NCBI RefSeq assembly: GCF_030382115.1
Contig: NZ_JAUDRJ010000003.1
Span: forward strand, 213,386 to 242,902
DNA: 29,517 bases
Direction: 5' to 3'
DNA from: Nostoc sp. GT001
GTDB taxonomy: Bacteria > Cyanobacteriota > Cyanobacteriia > Cyanobacteriales > Nostocaceae
Shown here one piece after another: positions 7,726 through 14,677 of this stretch. The number at the start of each line of letters is the position of its first letter. The first letter of the stretch is position 1. The position numbers and the translations under genes are program-made. The notes under the pieces are model-generated. The model was not told the DNA's origin. It searched no databases and saw only the letters and a program-made list of their open reading frames with translations.

Positions 7726-10005
7726 ATGCAAACAGTTGAAGTTGAGTATTCAGGTCAGATCCAAGTTAATGCAGGCAAAAATCCTAGACAACTTTACGCT
7801 CACCAGAACGAGGCAATCAAAGCACTGGATCAAAAAAACAAGTCTCCATTTGAAGGCTTACTAGTTTTGCCTACGGGTGGTGGAAAAACTTTGATAGCGA
7901 TTAATTGGTTACTACGTAATTTTATAGATAAGCGAAAAAAAGTTTTGTGGATTGCTCATCGGCATGAGTTACTTGACCAAGCCTTTGAGACGTTGAAATT
8001 TAGTGCCGATCCTTCATTGCTCAATAATGTTGAAAAGTTTAGATATCGTGTGATTTCCGGTCATCCTAAACATGATCGTCCTGTTAATATTCAACCAAGT
8101 GACGATATTATTATTGCTAGTAAAGATAGTCTAAATAGTGGATTAAACCACCTCCTAAACAATTGGGTTAAACATTCTGATGCAGTTCTATTGGTAGTTG
8201 ATGAAGCACACCACTCAACAGCAAAAACTTATCGAAAACTAATTGACGACATCAAGCAAAACTTTAAAGATAGAGGCAAGGCAGATAGTTTTAGAATGTT
8301 GGGGTTGACAGCGACTCCATTCAGAACAGATAAAGGTGAACAAGGTCTACTTAAAAAAGTCTTTCCTGACGACATTATCTTTTCAGAACATTTAAGAACA
8401 CTCATTACTAGAGGAATTCTTGCTGAACCAATTTTCGAGAACTTAGAAACAGAACTAGATTTTTATCGGGAATTGACCGATAAAGACATCAAAGCGATCG
8501 AAAATTTTGACAAGCTTCCCAAAAAAATTGCCGAAAAGATCGCAATGTCTAATATCCGTAACAAACGGATTGTTGATCACTACGTTGAGCATCAAGATAA
8601 GTATAAACCACTATTAGTTTTTGCAGTTGATATTCAACACGCGATCGCATTAAATAGCTTATTTCAGAAACGAGGGATTAACTCTGATTTTGTAGCGTCA
8701 AAAATATCAGATGCAAATACAGGAGCTACAGTTTCTGTAAAAGAAAATGCTGAGAAAATCAAGCGATTTAGAAGAGGAGAGCTTGAAGTACTCATTAATG
8801 TAGAGATGTTAACTGAGGGAACCGATTTACCCAATATTCAAACTGTTTTTCTGACTCGCCCAACTACTTCTACGATTCTAATGACACAGATGATAGGTAG
8901 AGCCTTACGTGGGCAGAAGGCAGGTGGTACAGAAAAAGCTTATGTTGTAAGCTTTATTGACAATTGGGAAGACAAGATTAACTGGGTCAATCCTGAGACG
9001 TTGATTGTAAAAGAGGGGGCAGAATTCCCCGGCGATAAAGATATCGAGACAATGAAGAGAATTGCTCGACTTATCTCTATTGAAAAGATTGAAGAATTTA
9101 CCCGCATGATGGATGATTCTATCGATCTTACTGACTGGGAAAAATTAGATTTTTTGAGACGAATTCCCGTTGGAATTTATTGTTTCTCTATTCTTGAACC
9201 TTCTGAATCAGATGAACCTGTATCTAGAAACTATGATGTACTTCTATATAATGATACAGAAGAGGCTTATGATAGCTTCGTCAATGATTTAGAGGCTGTA
9301 TTTAAGAGCGTTGATATCGAAAACAGAGAGATATTAACTGACGAAGAACTTGAATATCTGCTGCAACTCACAAAGAAACTTTATTTTCCCGATCATTCAT
9401 TCCTACTTGGCTATAGAGATGCTGATGTTGAGAACATTCTACGTTTCTACGCTCAAAAACAGATGGAGCCAGAATTTATTGCGTTTAGTGAACGTAGAAA
9501 GTGTGATTTGTCAATTGTAGCGAGGCATATATACGAAAATGATTTAACCCTTAGACAAGTAACTGAATATCTCACTTCTCTATGGAATGACACTCAATCC
9601 TTTTGGCAAGTTCTATTTGGATATAAATATGTGTATTTCAAGAAACAAGTAGACATCGAAATTAATAAACTGCTCGGAGTTTACCCTAATGTGATAGTTA
9701 CTCCACCAATCGTAATTCCTGACACAGTACCCCTAGAAAGTCTCTCACTCGTTGAAATTAGGGAGAGAGATCCAGCCGAGTATAGAGATATTAAGGATGC
9801 TGTGTTTGCTAAATATACAAATACAAAGGGATTTATTAACTGTGCTATGAGTGAGTTTAAGAGCCAGATGCGAAGGGATTTCCAAATTGATCACATCATA
9901 CCGATGTCAAAAGGTGGTTTAACCACGCTAGATAATCTTCAAGTTTTATCTCGTAAAGCTCACACAGAAAAGACTCGGTTAGAAAACCTAAAAACTAGAA
10001 TTTGA
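7726..10005 (+). CDS. DEAH-type SF2 helicase fused to a C-terminal HNH nuclease
   Basis: 759 residues from ATG 7726 (an upstream in-frame TTG at 7711 is less likely). RecA-like domain 1: YAHQNEAIKAL, Walker A PTGGGKT at 49-55, WIAHRHELLDQ, DEAH at 159-162, TATPF near 195. Domain 2: VFAVDIQHA, INVEMLTEGTDLP and motif VI QMIGRALRG around residue 400. A long middle region without known motifs follows. The C-terminus carries DFQIDHIIPMSKGG, LDNLQVL and RKAH, the His-Asn-His pattern of HNH nucleases (about H723, N737, H746). This is the layout of a DNA translocase that cuts, as in restriction or anti-phage proteins, so defence is a reasonable inference. No methyltransferase or partner gene adjoins it. 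Its last codons and stop lie in uvrB-tail-like DNA (9992-10039). AT-rich codon use differs little from neighbours. Confidence 0.88.
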   Translation: MQTVEVEYSGQIQVNAGKNPRQLYAHQNEAIKALDQKNKSPFEGLLVLPTGGGKTLIAINWLLRNFIDKRKKVLWIAHRHELLDQAFETLKFSADPSLLNNVEKFRYRVISGHPKHDRPVNIQPSDDIIIASKDSLNSGLNHLLNNWVKHSDAVLLVVDEAHHSTAKTYRKLIDDIKQNFKDRGKADSFRMLGLTATPFRTDKGEQGLLKKVFPDDIIFSEHLRTLITRGILAEPIFENLETELDFYRELTDKDIKAIENFDKLPKKIAEKIAMSNIRNKRIVDHYVEHQDKYKPLLVFAVDIQHAIALNSLFQKRGINSDFVASKISDANTGATVSVKENAEKIKRFRRGELEVLINVEMLTEGTDLPNIQTVFLTRPTTSTILMTQMIGRALRGQKAGGTEKAYVVSFIDNWEDKINWVNPETLIVKEGAEFPGDKDIETMKRIARLISIEKIEEFTRMMDDSIDLTDWEKLDFLRRIPVGIYCFSILEPSESDEPVSRNYDVLLYNDTEEAYDSFVNDLEAVFKSVDIENREILTDEELEYLLQLTKKLYFPDHSFLLGYRDADVENILRFYAQKQMEPEFIAFSERRKCDLSIVARHIYENDLTLRQVTEYLTSLWNDTQSFWQVLFGYKYVYFKKQVDIEINKLLGVYPNVIVTPPIVIPDTVPLESLSLVEIRERDPAEYRDIKDAVFAKYTNTKGFINCAMSEFKSQMRRDFQIDHIIPMSKGGLTTLDNLQVLSRKAHTEKTRLENLKTRI

Positions 10006-10039
10006 AGAAGCAGCAAAATTGCGCGATCGCATTAAACAT
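9992..10039 (+). repeat. Copy D of the uvrB 3' end
   Basis: AAACTAGAATTTGAAGAAGC...GCGCGATCGCATTAAACAT matches uvrB 5253-5300 with few changes and in the uvrB frame encodes [16 protein letters not shown]. The first bases are simultaneously the last codons and TGA stop of the helicase gene in another frame. Weaker similarity to uvrB continues to about 10060. Confidence 0.88.
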
Positions 10040-10143
10040 TAGCAATATAAAATCCTGAAATATTACTGCTTAGTCAGGGTAGCAATAAAAAGAACGTCTT
10101 TTTCGCTATCCTAGATTAAGTGAATCATTAAGAGATCGCGCCG

Positions 10144-10725
10144 ATGGTTGCTTTACCCGATCGCATTTTGATGAGTGCAGAGGAATATCTGGTTTGGGAA
10201 TCCACCCAAGAGGAACGTTACGAGTATTGGGATGGCGAAGTTGTGATGATGAGCGGTGCTACACGCAACCATAATCGGGTTTCTGGAAATTTCTTTAAGC
10301 TCTTAGATGATGCCTTAGCCAATCGCACCTGTGAAGTGTACATTGTAGATGTGAAGGTGCAAGTAGAACCGGGGCAAAAGTATTTTTATCCAGATGTAGT
10401 GGTGACTTGCGATGAGCGAGACACTGATCCACAATTAGTACAATTTCCCTGTTTAATTATCGAAGTTCTATCACCTTCAACTGAAGCAGCCGATAGGGGG
10501 AAAAAGTTTGCTAAATATCGCCAATCTCCAACCTTGCAAGAATATGTCTTAGTACAAGTAGCTCAACCAGTTGTAGAAGTGTTTCGGCGCAACGAACAGG
10601 GAAAATGGGTGCTGTCGGAGTATAATTTGGATGAGAGATTGCGACTGGAATCTGTAGATGTGGAAATTGCGATCGCTGATTTGTATCGACAAGTGCAGTT
10701 TGAAACTGAAGCCACCGAAAATTGA
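10144..10725 (+). CDS. Uma2 family nuclease-like protein (second copy)
   Basis: 193 residues, a complete Uma2 protein from ATG 10144: MSAEEYLVWE near residue 10, RYEYWDGEVVMMSG near 25, the acid in FYPDVVVTCDE near 82, LIIEVLSPST near 105 and the lysine in DRGKKFAKY, then EYVLVQV. Unlike the copy at 6761 it has the canonical DRGKKFAKYRQ segment and no insertion, and belongs to a different Uma2 subgroup. It lies behind copy D of the uvrB tail, again in the order uvrB tail then Uma2, though with a ~100-bp spacer. A 3' fragment of a close relative is found at 7427. The cellular role of Uma2 proteins is not settled. Confidence 0.9.
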   Translation: MVALPDRILMSAEEYLVWESTQEERYEYWDGEVVMMSGATRNHNRVSGNFFKLLDDALANRTCEVYIVDVKVQVEPGQKYFYPDVVVTCDERDTDPQLVQFPCLIIEVLSPSTEAADRGKKFAKYRQSPTLQEYVLVQVAQPVVEVFRRNEQGKWVLSEYNLDERLRLESVDVEIAIADLYRQVQFETEATEN

Positions 10726-10737
10726 CATCAGAGATAG

Positions 10738-11130
10738 TTAATACCAGTTAACAATCGCAAGTCCCGCAACTCTAGAAAATTCATTGACATTGTGAGTTAC
10801 AAGAGTCGCTTGAAGTGCTATAGCTATTCCTGCAATCAAAATATCCATCGGGACAATTGGAGTTCCTTGCTTGTCTAACTGGGTGCGAATTTTAGCAGCA
10901 GCAAGAGCAGCATTGTAATCGAAGGGAACCAGGTTTACTCGGCTTAAAAGTTGCTGAAGTTGCTGGGTACGTTTTGCTGGCGAGGTGGATTTTTCAATAC
11001 CGACTTGTAACTCAAAAACAACGATTGTCGGAATACTAATTTCTTCAGCAGAGATACTGACAAAGTTATGAGCAACTTGTCCTTGACCCTTGAAGTAGTA
11101 AATTAGGGTGTTGGTATCTAAAACGTATAT
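10738..11130 (-). pseudogene. VapC-type PIN-domain toxin lacking a start codon
   Basis: On the minus strand 130 codons are open and read IYVLDTNTLIYYFKGQGQ at the N-terminus, with the first PIN acid in LDTN; IPTIVVFELQVGIEKS supplies the second acid, and PMDILIAGIA with THNVNEFSRV the C-terminal acids. The length is that of a complete VapC RNase toxin. The frame directly follows the TAG stop of the antitoxin gene, but the first codon is ATA where ATG is expected, and no ATG, GTG or TTG occurs in-frame before residue ~90. All catalytic positions look intact, so a single G-to-A change may have silenced the toxin; translation from ATA at low level cannot be excluded. Family assignment is firm. 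Confidence 0.78.
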
Positions 11131-11379
11131 CTAAAGACTTTCCCGTATGATGTCTTGTCCCATTTCAGCCCGAATATCTTCCAGGCTTGGAAAGTCTTCT
11201 TTCCAAGTTCCACTAAGGGAATAAACAAGTTCTGCCCAAGAAACTGAGTCTGCTATGTCGATGGGTTGGTTATCATTTAGGTTCTTATTACGAATAAATT
11301 CAGCAAAACTCAAGACCTCCCTAGCTTGCTCTTGGGGAAGGAATTTAACGAGTGCGTAAATCTGTTCAGCGATGTTCAT
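11131..11379 (-). CDS. DUF2281-type antitoxin of the VapBC-like pair
   Basis: 82 residues beginning MNIAEQIYALVKFLPQEQA, followed by REVLSFAEFIRNK, the helical N-terminal signature of DUF2281 antitoxins; a C-terminal acidic stretch with WKEDFPSLEDIRAEMGQD probably wraps the toxin. It precedes the PIN-domain toxin frame with no spacing (stop TAG then the toxin frame), the usual antitoxin-toxin order with translational coupling. Such antitoxins normally neutralise the toxin and autorepress the operon. Since the toxin lacks a normal start codon, the antitoxin may now be an orphan. Confidence 0.82.
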   Translation of the reverse strand: MNIAEQIYALVKFLPQEQAREVLSFAEFIRNKNLNDNQPIDIADSVSWAELVYSLSGTWKEDFPSLEDIRAEMGQDIIRESL

Positions 11380-11549
11380 AATAGGATTCCAGATAAAGGT
11401 TATAAGAATCTTGGCAATCTGACCTTCCGACTGTTTTTGAATTTGATGCTATCTCCCCAAATAAGTCGCATACAATGGTGAAAATTCTGAAGAAATTGTA
11501 AATAATTACACTTCCTGAAAGGCTAATTTTGGATTAAACCAGTTGTCTT

Positions 11550-12146
11550 ATGCAAAGTATTCCATATCAATACCGACTGCTGATTTTGTTTTTGCTGATG
11601 GGTTTGGTTGTAGCTGTAGACTACTGGCGTAATCCAACAAAACCGACAAAACTTCGGGAATATTCGTTTTTGATCGTGTCCGGTTTAATCGGTGCTGGGT
11701 TTGGTATCGTTAACGATCAGATTACCTGTACTCTCTCACCCCCTTACTTTTATTACTTCAAAAATGTTCCTTATGGTTCTAGTTTTCGCTGGGAAGTCAG
11801 CGAGGTTGGATTTCAGGCAGGGTTTTTTGCTGGTTTTTTAAGCTACGGCATATTTCTCTTGGTTAATCAGAGACGAAAGTTACCTTTGTCTTATCGTCAA
11901 TTACTAAAAATGGCACGGTATCCAATTATTTGGGGAATTGTAGTTGCTCAAATCACAGGATTCATATTTTATTATTTTCAATTTCCCTTCTTTGCCGAGC
12001 AGATTACGCCAGTTGTTCAGCCAGCAGAAGTTTCCAGGTTTATGTTGGTTTGGGGAATCCATATTGGACTTTACATCGGTGCAGTGTTAGGAATTGTGCA
12101 TGGGATAGCAAAGATTCGTCGAAGAGGGCCATATCTGTCGCTATAA
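11550..12146 (+). CDS. Membrane protein of unknown function, about five helices
   Basis: 198 residues; no family recognised. Hydrophobic segments near residues 8-24 (LLILFLLMGLVVAVDYW), 40-55 (FLIVSGLIGAGFGIV), 87-105 (FQAGFFAGFLSYGIFLLV), 124-142 (IIWGIVVAQITGFIFYYF) and 165-187 (LVWGIHIGLYIGAVLGIVHG) suggest an inner-membrane protein with short loops and a basic C-terminus (KIRRRG). No catalytic motif is evident. The gene is single, and its last six bases overlap the end of the convergent TPR gene. A TACAAT box lies ~75 bp upstream but without a convincing -35 partner. Confidence 0.75.
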   Translation: MQSIPYQYRLLILFLLMGLVVAVDYWRNPTKPTKLREYSFLIVSGLIGAGFGIVNDQITCTLSPPYFYYFKNVPYGSSFRWEVSEVGFQAGFFAGFLSYGIFLLVNQRRKLPLSYRQLLKMARYPIIWGIVVAQITGFIFYYFQFPFFAEQITPVVQPAEVSRFMLVWGIHIGLYIGAVLGIVHGIAKIRRRGPYLSL

Positions 12147-12770
12147 GCACTCTATCCACTCTCGTAATTTTTTATGTACCTGCGCTAAATACCACATATA
12201 ATCATCAATTTTGTAATTATCAGCAGCTTTAACTATATACTCCTGAGCCAAATCAAGATTATTGTGGGCTTCGTAATATAATCCCAAGTAAAGATGACTG
12301 TAAAAATTTCCCTTTATCCCTTCTGATTGACCAATAGTTAAAACATCGTCTGGTGTACAATTACCCGCATATAAATCATATACGCGCTGCATAATACGTC
12401 GAGGATCATTTTTCACAGTTAGTAAAGAATTACGTGCCTCTTCAACACCTAAAGAACGAGCTATGCAGAGATATCGCCAAACTGTTTCTTCTACATCTTG
12501 AGCATTCACTGTCAAATCTATTTCAAATTGTTCAGCGCCCTCAGCAAATCTTTCTGCATAATAATACGATAATCCCCGTTGCCAAAGGTACGGTTTGATA
12601 CGGTTATCCAATTGCTCTGCCATATCAAAATCTTGAATAGATTCATCAATCTTGGCTAGTTGAAAGTTAACCATGCCTCGGCGAATGTAAGCATTGGGAT
12701 TTTTCGGCTGATTGCGAATGGTTTCGTTCCAGCGCTGGAGTTGATTTTCCAGAGAATTTGAAAAAAACAT
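12141..12770 (-). CDS. Tetratricopeptide (TPR) repeat protein
   Basis: 209 residues, soluble. Residues ~25-60 (AYIRRGMVNFQLAKIDESIQ followed by DFDMAEQLD) and ~60-92 form two clear TPR helix pairs with the G-x-x-x-x-x-x-x-x-A-x-x-x-F/A pattern; a third lies at ~163-195 (LYLGLYYEAHNNLDLAQEYI). The region between is helical and more diverged. TPR proteins act as scaffolds for protein-protein contacts; the partner is unknown. No signal peptide. Converges with and slightly overlaps the membrane-protein gene; 250 bp of non-coding DNA separate it from the divergent rhomboid gene. Confidence 0.85.
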   Translation of the reverse strand: MFFSNSLENQLQRWNETIRNQPKNPNAYIRRGMVNFQLAKIDESIQDFDMAEQLDNRIKPYLWQRGLSYYYAERFAEGAEQFEIDLTVNAQDVEETVWRYLCIARSLGVEEARNSLLTVKNDPRRIMQRVYDLYAGNCTPDDVLTIGQSEGIKGNFYSHLYLGLYYEAHNNLDLAQEYIVKAADNYKIDDYMWYLAQVHKKLREWIECL

Positions 12771-13021
12771 GAGTAACCAAGCCTATATGAGAATTAACTA
12801 GCAGATATCATCCTATGGAACATCTTAGATGAACAAAATAACACTATAGTCAAGCTCCTTTCTTCTCTAACTGGAAAATTATGGCATGATGCTTACTGCT
12901 TAAAGGTAAGTCTTACAATAAATCTCAAATATGAAACTGAGATCCATCCACGAGGTAGAAGAAACTACTTACAAAATTCCGTATTGTAGAATTGCTGTCT
13001 TAAAATCAGGAAAAAACGCTC

Positions 13022-13741
13022 GTGGTTCCCATTAGAGATAATAATCCGACAAAAATCACGCCTTATGTAACTTATGGACTGATTGCTGCCAATGTCCTCG
13101 CTTTTCTTTATGAAGCAAGTCTTCCCCCACAAGCATTAAATGGATTTTTACACCTTGCGGCTGTAGTTCCACGAGAACTCACCTTAAGCTTTGGTGGTAT
13201 CTCCTTACATCAACCAGTTCCAGAATGGGCAACTTTGATTACTTCCCAATTTCTGCATGGGGGATTGTTGCACTTAGGCGGCAATATGTTGTTTCTCTGG
13301 ATTTTTGGCAACAATGTTGAAGATAAGTTAGGTCATGCCAAATATTTACTGTTTTATTTATCTTGCGGTGTTTTGGCATCTTTGACCCAGTGGTTCTTCG
13401 CTCAAGATTCTAGCATTCCTTCTTTGGGTGCGAGTGGTGCGATCGCAGGTGTTATGGGTGCATACATTCTCCGTTTTCCCAACGCCGAAGTTCTTGGCGT
13501 CGTACCTTTAGGCTTTTTCTTCCCAACTTTCCGTGTCCCCGCATATTTCTTTTTAGGATTCTGGTTTCTCGAACAAGCTTTCTACGGACTTACCAGCTTG
13601 GAAGCACGTACCAACATCGGTATGGAAAGCGGTGGTATTGCCTACTGGACCCATGCTGGTGGGTTTATCTTCGGGGCAATTCTCGGCCCACTGTTGGGTT
13701 TATTTAGCGATAAATCCCAGGAAGAATCTTGGTATAAGTAA
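13022..13741 (+). CDS. Rhomboid family intramembrane serine protease (first of two)
   Basis: 239 residues, GTG start giving MVPIRDNNPTKITPY. Six hydrophobic segments; the conserved loop-1/TM2 region HGGLLHLGGNMLFLWIFGNN; nucleophile Ser138 in SLGASGAIAG; catalytic His211 in YWTHAGGFIFG. These make up the Ser-His dyad of active rhomboid proteases that cleave substrates within the membrane. It is followed after ~125 bp by a second rhomboid of the same type, so the two arose by tandem duplication. A 250-bp upstream non-coding stretch probably holds the promoter; I see no distinct operator. Substrates unknown. Confidence 0.93.
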   Translation: MVPIRDNNPTKITPYVTYGLIAANVLAFLYEASLPPQALNGFLHLAAVVPRELTLSFGGISLHQPVPEWATLITSQFLHGGLLHLGGNMLFLWIFGNNVEDKLGHAKYLLFYLSCGVLASLTQWFFAQDSSIPSLGASGAIAGVMGAYILRFPNAEVLGVVPLGFFFPTFRVPAYFFLGFWFLEQAFYGLTSLEARTNIGMESGGIAYWTHAGGFIFGAILGPLLGLFSDKSQEESWYK

Positions 13742-13867
13742 TTTTTCATAGTATCTTTGTTACCCTCAATTATACTGATTAATTTAATAGGTGAAATTGT
13801 TTAACCTTCGCAACTGCTAGCCTGACAAGCTATATTGCAGTTAGTCAATAATTTAGGAAAAACACCT

Positions 13868-14539
13868 GTGTTTCCCCTCTACGATGAAAATCCGACGCGA
13901 ATCACCCCGTATTTCACCTATGGGTTAATTGGCATGAATGTTTTAGTTTTTATTCACGAGGTGAGCCTGTCACGTGCACAATTGAGTCAGTTTTTCAGTG
14001 AGTATGCAGTAGTGCCTCAACAGTTAACCACCAATTTAAATGGAGAGTGGATAACGTTATTTACGTCGCAATTTTTACATGGTGGTTGGTGGCACTTAAT
14101 CTCAAATATGGTGTTTCTCTGGGTTTTTGGCAACAATATTGAAGATAGATTGGGTCATGCCAAATATCTGATTTTTTATCTGGCGTGTGGTGCTTTAGCT
14201 GCCTTGTGCCAATGGTTTATTGGGATGAATTCTGAGATTCCTTCCTTGGGGGCAAGTGGTGCAATTTCTGGGATTTTGGGCGCGTACATTATCCGCTTTC
14301 CCCACGCTCAAGTCATGACTTTAATATTTTTGGGGTTTTTCATCACCACAATCAGAGTTCCAGCACTAGTCATCATTGGGATTTTTGTCGTGCAAAATGT
14401 GATATCCGGTCTTGCTACCCTTCAAACAGCCGCTAATATGGCCGTGCAAACTGGTGGAGTTGCATATTGGGCGCACATCGGTGGTTTTGTATTTGGGGTA
14501 ATTCTTGCTCCCTTATTTGGCTTGTTTCGACGCGACTAA
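13868..14539 (+). CDS. Rhomboid family intramembrane serine protease (second of two)
   Basis: 224 residues from GTG 13868 (MFPLYDENPTRITPY), chosen over an upstream TTG at 13835 because the start then aligns with that of the first rhomboid and TTAGGA sits at a suitable distance. Same architecture: HGGWWHLISNMVFLWVFGNN, nucleophile Ser130 in SLGASGAISG, His203 in YWAHIGGFVFG. The two proteins are clearly paralogous throughout, most different in the loop before TM2 and in TM5. The second keeps both catalytic residues, so it should also be active. The downstream gap 14540-14677 has Nostoc-type short repeats (GAGACGCTAAAGCGAACGCC) and no gene. Confidence 0.92.
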   Translation: MFPLYDENPTRITPYFTYGLIGMNVLVFIHEVSLSRAQLSQFFSEYAVVPQQLTTNLNGEWITLFTSQFLHGGWWHLISNMVFLWVFGNNIEDRLGHAKYLIFYLACGALAALCQWFIGMNSEIPSLGASGAISGILGAYIIRFPHAQVMTLIFLGFFITTIRVPALVIIGIFVVQNVISGLATLQTAANMAVQTGGVAYWAHIGGFVFGVILAPLFGLFRRD

Positions 14540-14677
14540 ATATAGCATTTCCTGAAACTCTGAGCAAAAAAATTGCTACCTTTCAATTCTCTGCGAGACG
14601 ATTCTTTTTCAGAGACGCTAAAGCGAACGCCAACGCAAATCCGATAGTCTGCGTTAAAATTTACACATTTGAAACTA

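Noticed and set aside
7661..7864. 67-residue ORF overlapping the helicase start
   Set aside because: It runs out of frame over conserved helicase N-terminal codons and has no motif.
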